Of a stretch of DNA of 64,000 bases, positions 17,283-25,094 are shown piece after piece; position 1 is the first letter of the stretch, and each line of letters opens with the position of its first letter. The DNA comes from CAZPXZ01 sp965219495. Its GTDB lineage: Bacteria > Pseudomonadota > Alphaproteobacteria > Rhodobacterales > CAZPXZ01. The stretch is from assembly GCA_965219495.1 (NCBI GenBank), contig OZ244777.1:620001-684000 (forward strand), given 5' to 3'. Below the pieces are notes generated by a model that saw nothing but the letters and a program-made list of their open reading frames with translations, searched no databases and had not been told where the DNA came from. The position numbers and the translations under genes are program-made.

Positions 17283-17854
17283 AAGCATTAGACCAAACCT
17301 GTTCCCTCTTATCGGAATTCTTGCAGGAACAGAGTCAGGGACTGCGACCCCTGGTGGTGTCAACGGCACTCTTGTGACTATTCGGAAGCGCGTTTTCCTT
17401 GTTTTCAAAGGTAATCGCGCAAGGTCTGAACGAAGCGGACAGCGCATCTGGAACGCCCGGAGACATTGTGTGTTATAGATTGTCTGGTGAGATAGCTTTG
17501 GTTGTTGAAGTTAGAGATTTCGCACTTCGGCTTACAGACCTTCGAAGATCTGTTCCAAAGGCAAAGCAAAGTGATCAATCCTCAGCACTTCTGTTCGCTG
17601 TTCCTAGTATCAGAAAAGCGGATCAGTCAAACATCGAAGACACAGTCCGTGATGAATGGGCCTCCGGCCTGAATGTGCATTTCCAGAATATTCGGGATTT
17701 GGCACAAATGGCGTTTTCATGATTGGGGGAAGATGTTAGAATTGAGTTCATGAGGGAAATCGGCCGTGAATTGGATTTGCGGAGCGAGCACAAGCACCGC
17801 GAAGCTTGGCGCCATCTCCTATTGAAATGTGGCAGGCCCGGCAAACCAGATTAG

Positions 17855-18391
17855 GCTGGCGGCGGTTCGCGACAAACCACCCATCCTCCAACACCATTGC
17901 GGCGCCCCGCCGGGAGCCGAAGTTCCGCTCGATGGTCATTTGCTGCCTCCAAAATTTGTCGCTACGAACAACTCGTAAGGGTTCCGCCAAATTCCGAAAG
18001 GACCGAAATACGTATCCCCGAACAAACAAGAGAACTACTTGAGGCGCCGCGCTCAATTGCCTTGAAAGATTTGGGGCAGTCCTTTTCCGTATCGCGCTCG
18101 ACGCTTTAATGCACAATCTTGAATCGAGATTGGTAGCCACCGAAACGCCACCGGCGAGCCCGTTCTCCTCTCTCACTCACGAACTTGCCCCCATGCACGG
18201 GATCACGCGAAGAGAATGATTCTTTTCTCAATCCTGCCGGACAGAGTGCCACATCATTCAAGATTGTCCGCCCACCGGTTTGAACGCCTCCTCAAGAGAT
18301 CAAAGCGAAGTCGCCCGATCGACGAAGGTTTCAAATGGAGGAGCAATTTCGACGCAACCTCGAAACACTTGGTAAATTCCCGTATTTCCCT
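17855..18391. other. 537-bp region without a recognised gene
   Basis: Between the end of the endonuclease remnant and the EamA exporter. Several short open frames exist on both strands, but none shows a family motif to me. One plus-strand frame ending at 18109 closes with a helix-turn-helix-like LKDLGQSFSVSRSTL, which could be the tail of a lost regulatory gene. Likely more debris of the island. Confidence 0.4.
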
Positions 18392-19315
18392 CTACTGTGT
18401 CGAGCGTTCCGAACGCTCGTCCGACACCGCGATCAATCCCGCACCGGCAATCAGCGTCATGCCTGCAATCGCCGCGAGTCCCGGAATTTCGGACCAAACA
18501 AGATACCCGGACAACGTAGCGAACAAGACCGCAGAATACTCAAAGGGCGCGATAAGCGGAGCTTTAACCAGCCGGTAACTCTGAAAGATGAAGAATGCGC
18601 CGAGGGAAGCGATCATGCCGCAGACCGCGATGAGGAGAATATGGCCCGCGCCTGGGATGCGCCAGGCCCGCAACAGGAATTCCAGCAGGATACTTTCGCC
18701 GTCCCAGGAAGCGCCCTTCCAAAGTACCAGTCCTGCGATGGCGCTGACGAACAAGATTCCGATATGTGCGGACAGCACCATCAGGGCGCCGCTGTGAACT
18801 TCGCGAGAGTGACGGTTCAGCACCTGAACGGACGCGTAAGACAGGGCGGCGCCGAGTGGCAGGAGGGAACGCAGGTCCGTCTCGTCGCCGAATGGCCTGA
18901 ACATGACGACTACACCGAGTAGACCGACCGCATTCGCGCTCCAGAGCCTGGGTCCGACCCGTTCCCGGAGCAATATCGCCGACAGGGTAGTAATCAAGAC
19001 GGGACTGATGAAAAACAGACTGATGGCATTGGCGTAAGGAAGCACGGCCAGGCTGAGCAGGAGACATGCTGTAGCGTTCGCCATGAGAAACGCCCGAAGA
19101 ACCAAGATCCCCGGTGCACGAAACCGGATTGTGCCAAACGCCCCCAGAAAGAATGCCGCCAGCAAAATGGATGGTATCGAGAACAATCCTCGCAGGAACG
19201 TGATTTCGTGGAGTGGGTAGAACGGGGCAAGCCATCGAACGATGCTGTCGGAGACAGTCAGAAAGGCGAGCCCCATGACCACAAAGATGATTCCCTTGCG
19301 ACGAAAATCCACCAT
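18392..19315 (-). CDS. EamA/DMT family transporter
   Basis: A roughly 307-residue membrane protein with ten predicted helices arranged as two EamA repeats. The repeats are visible as FLRGLFSIPSILLAAFFLG...FLMANATACLLLSLAVLPYANAISLFF in the first half and FIFQSYRLVKAPLIAPFEYSAVLFATLSGYLVW in the second. Such proteins export metabolites or amino acids; the substrate is not predictable. ATG at 19315 is used; a GTG two codons earlier (19321) is equally possible. It is divergent from the nuo operon. Confidence 0.88.
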   Translation of the reverse strand: MVDFRRKGIIFVVMGLAFLTVSDSIVRWLAPFYPLHEITFLRGLFSIPSILLAAFFLGAFGTIRFRAPGILVLRAFLMANATACLLLSLAVLPYANAISLFFISPVLITTLSAILLRERVGPRLWSANAVGLLGVVVMFRPFGDETDLRSLLPLGAALSYASVQVLNRHSREVHSGALMVLSAHIGILFVSAIAGLVLWKGASWDGESILLEFLLRAWRIPGAGHILLIAVCGMIASLGAFFIFQSYRLVKAPLIAPFEYSAVLFATLSGYLVWSEIPGLAAIAGMTLIAGAGLIAVSDERSERSTQ

Positions 19316-19578
19316 CTGCACCCAATCCGCTTACGGACTCCATATTTCGGCTGCCTTTCGAGACCTGCGGCGTCATAGCGCGTGCCATCCAAAGAAAACA
19401 GTATGTGATTTCGTCAACTGCCGCAGCAGAGGGTTACGCATACAGGAATGATTGCCGATCCTTGCCGTGGCAGTGCCCCGGCGGCTTCACGGAAAGCGGA
19501 TTCAGTTGACCAACCCGGGAGCAAGAGATAGAACAACCGGCGGTAGGGATGCCAATTGGGCGCCGGAGGCGACGACGG

Positions 19579-19944
19579 ATGGAGGAGTTACTCCGGGAAT
19601 ATCTTCCGATCACCATTTTCTTGGGGCTTGCAACCGTTTTGGGGCTGGCCCTGCTGCTGGCCGCAGCGGTGATTGCGGTTCGAAGGCCGGATCCGGAGAA
19701 AGTTTCTATCTATGAGTGCGGATTCAATGCGTTCGACGACGCACGTATGCGATTCGACGTACGCTTCTATCTGGTCTCTCTCCTCTTTATCATCTTCGAT
19801 CTTGAAGTTGCATTCCTGTTTCCCTGGGCAGTCTCCTTTGGAGAGATCGGCGCATTCGGATTCTGGTCGATGATGGTATTCCTTGCCGTACTGACCGTGG
19901 GATTTGCGTATGAGTGGCGAAGGGGTGCACTTGAATGGCAATAG
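19579..19944 (+). CDS. nuoA: NADH-quinone oxidoreductase subunit A
   Basis: A 121-residue membrane subunit of complex I with three helices. It has the family markers YECGFNAFDDARMRFDVRFYLVSLLFIIFDLEVAFLFPW. ATG 19579 is preferred over the upstream in-frame ATG at 19549 because CCGGAGG lies 10 bp before it and the protein then starts at the family position. First gene of the nuo operon; the 257-bp gap from the EamA gene should hold the promoter, which I could not pin down. Confidence 0.95.
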   Translation: MEELLREYLPITIFLGLATVLGLALLLAAAVIAVRRPDPEKVSIYECGFNAFDDARMRFDVRFYLVSLLFIIFDLEVAFLFPWAVSFGEIGAFGFWSMMVFLAVLTVGFAYEWRRGALEWQ

Positions 19945-20465
19945 CCTCTGCGACAATGGATTCTGCCGGCCCTGCTCCCGAATTGCAGGCACTCTCGGCC
20001 GAATTTTCCGACAAGGGTTTTCTTGTCACCTCATCGGAGCAGTTGATCCAATGGGCGAGAACCGGGTCGCTGTTCTGGATGACCTTCGGATTGGCGTGTT
20101 GCGCAGTGGAGATGATGCATACCTCGATGCCGCGCTACGATGCAGAGCGCTTCGGTTTCGCACCCCGAGCAAGCCCCCGCCAATCCGACGTAATGATCGT
20201 TGCCGGAACGCTGACCAACAAGATGGCGCCGGCGTTGCGCAAGGTTTACGACCAGATGCCCGAACCGCGCTACGTAATCTCCATGGGGTCCTGTGCGAAT
20301 GGTGGTGGTTACTACCATTACTCCTATTCGGTCGTTCGCGGCTGTGACCGCATCGTGCCGGTGGACATTTACGTGCCAGGCTGTCCTCCGACAGCCGAAG
20401 CCTTGCTCTACGGAATCTTGCAACTGCAGCGCAAGATTCGTCGAACCGGAACCCTGGCCCGATAG
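19935..20465 (+). CDS. nuoB: NADH-quinone oxidoreductase subunit B
   Basis: A 176-residue peripheral-arm subunit that holds cluster N2, the last Fe-S centre before quinone. The tandem cysteines are in LACCAVEMM, with further ligands in MGSCANGGG and VPGCPPTAEAL. It overlaps nuoA by 10 bp and its stop shares one base with the nuoC start. Confidence 0.97.
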   Translation: MAIASATMDSAGPAPELQALSAEFSDKGFLVTSSEQLIQWARTGSLFWMTFGLACCAVEMMHTSMPRYDAERFGFAPRASPRQSDVMIVAGTLTNKMAPALRKVYDQMPEPRYVISMGSCANGGGYYHYSYSVVRGCDRIVPVDIYVPGCPPTAEALLYGILQLQRKIRRTGTLAR

Positions 20466-21094
20466 TGCCCCTGCAGGACTCGGCCGCGGATCGGCCTACG
20501 GAATTGCGAGAGGCGGCGGAACTCTGCCTTGAAGAACGGATCAAGCGCACAAGCTTGGCATACGACGAATTAACGCTGGAAATAGCACCCAAGAACATCG
20601 TCGAGTCGCTCGCCATCCTGAGATTCGAGCCGGAACTTCGGATGACCACGTTGGTTGACATCTGCGGCGTGGATTATCCCGGTCGCGATCCACGCTTCGA
20701 TGTCGTGTACCACTTGCTGTCCATGTCACGGGTAGCTCGTCTGCGACTCAAGGTGCAGGTCCCCGAAGGAAGCTCCCTTGCGAGCGCAGTCGAAGTGCAT
20801 CCTTCCGCAAACTGGTACGAGCGCGAAGCTTTCGACATGTACGGCATTGAATTCTCAGGTCACCCCGACATGCGCCGAATTCTTACGGACTACGGTTTCC
20901 GCGGCCATCCGTTGCGCAAGGACTTTCCGTTGACAGGATTTGTCGAGGTTCGTTACGACGAAGCGCGCCAGAGGGTGGCATACGAACCCGTGAAGCTGAC
21001 GCAAGCGTACCGCAGTTTCGAGTTTCTGAGCCCTTGGGAGGGTGTTGCGGCGGTTGCACGGTCCGAAACTTCTGAGCAGGGCGAAGCGGAGTAG
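20465..21094 (+). CDS. nuoC: NADH-quinone oxidoreductase subunit C
   Basis: A 209-residue 30-kDa subunit. The family signature is ANWYEREAFDMYGIEFSGHPDMRRILTDYGFRGHPLRKDFPLTG. It is separate from nuoD, unlike the nuoCD fusion of enterobacteria. The start is GTG at 20465, overlapping the nuoB stop by one base, which implies coupled translation. Confidence 0.96.
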   Translation: MPLQDSAADRPTELREAAELCLEERIKRTSLAYDELTLEIAPKNIVESLAILRFEPELRMTTLVDICGVDYPGRDPRFDVVYHLLSMSRVARLRLKVQVPEGSSLASAVEVHPSANWYEREAFDMYGIEFSGHPDMRRILTDYGFRGHPLRKDFPLTGFVEVRYDEARQRVAYEPVKLTQAYRSFEFLSPWEGVAAVARSETSEQGEAE

Positions 21095-21103
21095 GGGGAA
21101 TCC

Positions 21104-22309
21104 ATGGATTCGGAGACTGCGCAGTCTGCTCCGCGCGTCCGAAGTTTCAACATCAACTTCGGCCCCCAACATCCTGCGGCGCACGGAGTATTACGGCTGG
21201 TCTTGGAGCTGGACGGTGAAATCGTAGAGCGAGTGGACCCGCATATCGGACTCCTGCATCGGGGCACGGAGAAACTGATTGAGTCCAAGACTTACTTGCA
21301 GGCGCTTCCGTATTTTGATCGGCTCGATTACGTGGCTCCCATGAACCAGGAGCATTCCTGGTGCTTGGCGATCGAAAAATTGCTGGATGTCGAAATCCCG
21401 CGCCGCGCTTCCCTTATTCGCGTTCTCTACTCAGAAATCGGCCGAATCCTCAACCACCTCCTCAACGTTACCACCCAAGCGATGGACGTCGGTGCGTTGA
21501 CGCCGCCGCTCTGGGGCTTTGAGGAACGGGAAAAACTCATGGTTTTTTACGAGCGCGCCTGCGGAGCGCGGCTGCATGCCGCGTACTTCCGTCCGGGAGG
21601 TGTGCATATCGACTTGCCGCCGGGCCTGGAGGAAGATATCGGCGCCTGGTGCCGGTCTTTTCCGGCGGTGCTCGACGACATTGAATCGCTCTTGACCGAC
21701 AATCGAATTTTCAAGCAGCGGAACGTAGATATCGGAGTCGTGTCCCCCGAGGACGCGCAGGCTTGGGGTTTTTCCGGCGTCATGGTTCGAGGTTCAGGCC
21801 TGACTTGGGACCTGCGACGCTCGCAACCCTACGAGTGTTACAGCGAACTCGATTTCCAGATCCCGCTTGGAAAAAACGGTGATTGCTATGACCGCTATCT
21901 CTGCCGCATGGAGGAGATGCGGCAATCCGCCTCTATCATGCTCCAAGTGCTCGCACTGCTGAAAGATACTTCGGGCGAACCGGTGATCTTGCGAGAGGGC
22001 AAACTTGCTGCCCCTAGCCGCAGTGAGATGAAGCGCTCGATGGAAGCATTGATTCAGCACTTCAAACATTATTCGGAAGGCTTTCACGTTCCCGTCGGCG
22101 AGGTATATGCGGCGGTGGAGGCGCCCAAGGGGGAATTCGGAGTTTACCTGGTTTCCGACGGCTCCAACCGTCCATACCGGGTCAAGATTCGAGCGCCAGG
22201 GTACCCGCATCTGGCGGCGATGCACTACATGTGCACCGGGCACATGCTCGCCGACGTTTCGGCAGTCCTCGGTTCGCTGGATATCGTTTTCGGAGAAATC
22301 GACCGATGA
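21104..22309 (+). CDS. nuoD: NADH-quinone oxidoreductase subunit D
   Basis: A 401-residue 49-kDa subunit that shapes the quinone site with NuoB. Motifs: NFGPQHPAAHGVLRLVLELDGE, HIGLLHRGTEKLIE, FDRLDYVAPMNQEH and the closing DIVFGEIDR. Complete and of normal length. Its TGA overlaps the nuoE ATG. Confidence 0.97.
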   Translation: MDSETAQSAPRVRSFNINFGPQHPAAHGVLRLVLELDGEIVERVDPHIGLLHRGTEKLIESKTYLQALPYFDRLDYVAPMNQEHSWCLAIEKLLDVEIPRRASLIRVLYSEIGRILNHLLNVTTQAMDVGALTPPLWGFEEREKLMVFYERACGARLHAAYFRPGGVHIDLPPGLEEDIGAWCRSFPAVLDDIESLLTDNRIFKQRNVDIGVVSPEDAQAWGFSGVMVRGSGLTWDLRRSQPYECYSELDFQIPLGKNGDCYDRYLCRMEEMRQSASIMLQVLALLKDTSGEPVILREGKLAAPSRSEMKRSMEALIQHFKHYSEGFHVPVGEVYAAVEAPKGEFGVYLVSDGSNRPYRVKIRAPGYPHLAAMHYMCTGHMLADVSAVLGSLDIVFGEIDR

Positions 22310-22971
22310 GTGCGCGCAAGCCGGCCAAAGCGCAGCCGGCTTCCTTCGCCTTTCGCGTCGAAAACCTCACCTGGGCACGAGAACGCATCCGCATGTACCC
22401 GGAAGGACGCGAGGCATCGGCAATCATTCCGCTGCTTTGGCGCGCTCAGGAACAGGAAGGCTGGCTATCGATCCCGGCAATCGAATATGTCGCCGACCTG
22501 CTTGGGATGGCGCACATCCGCGCGCTGGAAGTAGCGACCTTTTACTTTCTGTTTCAGCTATCGCCTGTCGGTAGCTCCGCGCACATCCAAGTGTGCGGTA
22601 CCACGCCTTGCATGCTTTGCGGGGCCGAATCCCTGGTGAATGTCTGCCGCGACGTCATCTCCCCTGAGCCGCACGCCCTTTCCGGGGACGGCAGTCTTTC
22701 TTGGGAAGAGGTTGAATGCCTCGGCGCCTGCGCCAACGCACCCGTCATACAAGTGGGCAAGGACTACTATGAAGACCTGACACCTGAAACGTTTCGAAAG
22801 ATTCTCAACGCGTTTCAGAGTGGCGGCCGACCCAAGCCCGGTTCCGCAAGCGGGCGGTTTGCGTCCGAGCCCTCGAATGGCGCCGGCACGCTCGCGGCAT
22901 GCCCTCGGGAATGCACGGCAAACGCTTCCGTGACATTGGCAACGGAAGAACTGGAAGGACCGGCTTCGTGA
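22306..22971 (+). CDS. nuoE: NADH-quinone oxidoreductase subunit E
   Basis: A 221-residue thioredoxin-like 24-kDa subunit carrying a 2Fe-2S cluster: ligands in CGTTPCMLCG and CLGACANAP. ATG 22306 overlaps the nuoD stop (ATGA). After about residue 165 there is a Gly/Pro/Ala-rich C-terminal extension without clear structure, a feature of many alphaproteobacterial NuoE proteins. The end overlaps the nuoF GTG start. Confidence 0.96.
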   Translation: MSARKPAKAQPASFAFRVENLTWARERIRMYPEGREASAIIPLLWRAQEQEGWLSIPAIEYVADLLGMAHIRALEVATFYFLFQLSPVGSSAHIQVCGTTPCMLCGAESLVNVCRDVISPEPHALSGDGSLSWEEVECLGACANAPVIQVGKDYYEDLTPETFRKILNAFQSGGRPKPGSASGRFASEPSNGAGTLAACPRECTANASVTLATEELEGPAS

Positions 22972-24257
22972 GCGCGCTTCCGGACTCAGATCGGATCTTT
23001 CGCAATCTTTACGGGTCCGCGGACCGCTCCCTCGCGGGAGCGACGTCCCGGGGCGCATGGGACGGGACAGCCTCAATACTCGCCCGGGGAGGGGACGCTC
23101 TCATTGCCGAGGTGCGGAATTCAGGCTTGCGCGGCCGCGGAGGCGCCGGATTTCCAACCGCGTTAAAGTGGTCGTTCATGCCCAAGGAATCGGATGGACG
23201 CCCCCACTATCTGGTGGTGAATGCGGATGAATCGGAACCGGGCACCTGCAAGGATCGCGAGATTCTCCGTCATGAACCGCATTTGCTGATCGAGGGATGT
23301 TTGATCGCCGGTTTCGCAATGGGTGCCAACACTGCGTATATTTATGTACGGGGTGAATTCATCCGGGAACGGGAGGCGCTGGAAGCCGCGGTCGCCGAAT
23401 CGTACGAGGCCGGATTGCTTGGCAGCAATGCCGCCAGTTCGGGATGGGAATTCGATATCCATGTCCACTTCGGCGCCGGCGCCTATATTTGCGGCGAAGA
23501 AACCGGACTGCTCGAGTCCCTCGAGGGCCGAAAGGGAATGCCTCGCCTGAAGCCGCCCTTTCCCGCCAACGCCGGACTCTACGGCTGTCCCACAACGGTA
23601 AACAACGTGGAATCTATCGCCGTCGTTCCGGACATACTGCGACGCGGCGCGGATTGGTTTTCGTCGATCGGAAGGCCGAACAACACTGGCACCAAGATCT
23701 ACGCAATTTCGGGACATGTCGCGCACCCGTGCGTCGTCGAGGATGCAATGTCGATACCACTACGAGAATTGATCGAACGGCATTGCGGCGGCGTGCGCGG
23801 AGGCTGGAGCAATTTGAAGGCGGTAATTCCGGGCGGTTCCTCCGTCCCCTGCATGCCGCGGAGCATGTGCGACGAAGCCCTGATGGATTTTGACTGGCTT
23901 CGCGACGCGGGATCCGGGCTTGGCACCGCGGCAGTCATCGTAATGGACAACTCGACCGACATCATCAAGGCGATTTGGCGGCTGGCCAAGTTCTATAAGC
24001 ACGAATCTTGCGGCCAATGCACGCCGTGCCGGGAAGGCACCGGATGGATGATGCGTATGCTCGAGCGCATGATGCGCGGCGAAGCCGACATCGAGGAAAT
24101 CGACCTGTTGGAGGACGTCTCCAGACGCGTGGAGGGTCATACGATTTGCGCCCTGGGTGACGGCGCCGCCTGGCCGGTACAGGGGCTCATTCGTCACTTC
24201 CGCCACGAAATCGAGGATCGCATTCTCTCTCGAAAGACGGGGCGGCACGTCGCGTGA
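22968..24257 (+). CDS. nuoF: NADH-quinone oxidoreductase subunit F
   Basis: A 429-residue 51-kDa subunit that binds NADH and FMN and holds a 4Fe-4S cluster. Motifs: RGRGGAGFPTALKWSFM (NADH/FMN loop), VVNADESEPGTCKDRE, AGAYICGEETGLLESLEG, and the cluster ligands ESCGQCTPCREG with a later Cys in HTICALGDG. The GTG at 22968 overlaps the nuoE TGA; longer upstream reading lies inside nuoE. Confidence 0.96.
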   Translation: MSALPDSDRIFRNLYGSADRSLAGATSRGAWDGTASILARGGDALIAEVRNSGLRGRGGAGFPTALKWSFMPKESDGRPHYLVVNADESEPGTCKDREILRHEPHLLIEGCLIAGFAMGANTAYIYVRGEFIREREALEAAVAESYEAGLLGSNAASSGWEFDIHVHFGAGAYICGEETGLLESLEGRKGMPRLKPPFPANAGLYGCPTTVNNVESIAVVPDILRRGADWFSSIGRPNNTGTKIYAISGHVAHPCVVEDAMSIPLRELIERHCGGVRGGWSNLKAVIPGGSSVPCMPRSMCDEALMDFDWLRDAGSGLGTAAVIVMDNSTDIIKAIWRLAKFYKHESCGQCTPCREGTGWMMRMLERMMRGEADIEEIDLLEDVSRRVEGHTICALGDGAAWPVQGLIRHFRHEIEDRILSRKTGRHVA

Positions 24258-24289
24258 GACCCGGCCGAAACCGCGAATGAAAGAAAACG

Positions 24290-24946
24290 GTGGTGAACGA
24301 GGCGTTCCGCGAAAATTCCCGTCATCGGGAGACATCCGCGCAGTCCGGCGGAGAGCATGCGATTTTTCCGCCGTTACCGGACCGCCTCTACCAGATCATC
24401 TACGCCGACCCGCCCTGGGACTACAAAGGTCAGTTGCAGCACGCCGGGACCGGCTCGAAAGACACGGGTGGCGCCGTGCGCCACTACCCAACCGTGACGC
24501 TTGCGAATTTGCGGGCGCTCCCGGTCTCCATGATCGCGGACCAAAACTGCCTGCTGTTCATGTGGACGACGAGTCCCCATCTCGACCAGGCGATCAAGCT
24601 TGGTAAATGCTGGCAGTTTCACTGGGCAACCGTGGCGTTCGTCTGGGACAAGATCCGCGTGAACCCGGGTCACTACACCATGAGTCAGTGCGAGCTCTGC
24701 CTGGTCTTCCGCAAGGGCCGCATACCGCGACCAAGAGGCGCCCGCAATGTCCGGCAGTGGCTCCGGGAAAGGCGAAGCTACCACTCCGCCAAACCGTATG
24801 AGGTCCGTCGGCGGATCGAACAAATGTTTCCTGCACAGGATAAGATCGAACTCTTCGCACGCCGAACCTGCCCTGGCTGGGACCCTTGGGGGCTGGATGT
24901 GGATCTCCGGGGCGGCTTTTCGCTTGATGGCATGGGCCCAAGCTGA
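24290..24946 (+). CDS. MT-A70 family DNA adenine N6-methyltransferase inside the nuo operon
   Basis: A 218-residue MT-A70-type enzyme. The catalytic motif is IIYADPPWDY with DPPW at residues 40-43. Further family features are HYPTVTLANLRALPV, LFMWTTSPHL, FVWDK, the HSAKPYEVRRRIEQMFP block and the closing ELFARRTCPGWDPWG. SAM-binding and catalytic motifs look intact, and the frame is open. It lies between nuoF and nuoG in the same direction, 32 bp after nuoF; neither subunit gene is damaged. GTG at 24290 or 24293 is the likely start; the first 30 residues are not conserved. No restriction partner is adjacent. It may methylate adenine in DNA as an orphan or phage-derived enzyme. Confidence 0.85.
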   Translation: MVNEAFRENSRHRETSAQSGGEHAIFPPLPDRLYQIIYADPPWDYKGQLQHAGTGSKDTGGAVRHYPTVTLANLRALPVSMIADQNCLLFMWTTSPHLDQAIKLGKCWQFHWATVAFVWDKIRVNPGHYTMSQCELCLVFRKGRIPRPRGARNVRQWLRERRSYHSAKPYEVRRRIEQMFPAQDKIELFARRTCPGWDPWGLDVDLRGGFSLDGMGPS

Positions 24947-25094
24947 ACGCCTCCGGATGACCCGCCAAAACGTGCATGTCCGCTTTCCAGAACCGCATGG
25001 TGCGAGAAAGTGGCACGAATTGCTCTAAGATGTGTGCATCCAGGCTCTACCAGAACAGCCGGTTCGGCGGCATCGACAATTTGATGGGGAACGC

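Larger units (their letters stand above)
14245..17854 (+). pseudogene. SacI-family type II restriction endonuclease, disrupted by an insertion sequence
   Basis: The N-terminal half (14245-14721) reads VSLRY-like SLRYCFITQLLGK, then VIVPWVGKN and LGTSQDPYVSKPLR, which I recognise from the SacI endonuclease family. Reading slips from frame 1 to frame 2 near 14717 (DFSIPYAFG). An IS then interrupts at 14747. Removing the 2535 bp between the two copies of the 9-bp duplication rejoins AFG to GQALDQ in the same frame. The C-terminal half continues to 17854 with two in-frame TGA codons (17375-17377 and 17720-17722, the latter in place of an expected Trp). The nuclease core reads TPGDIV...VVEVRD; relatives as I recall them have EVK, so the catalytic Lys may be Arg here. 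A dead gene. Confidence 0.8.

Noticed and set aside
13335..18391. An integrative element with att sites at tRNA-Asp
   Set aside because: No integrase and no repeat of the tRNA 3' end were found downstream, so only a decayed island is claimed.
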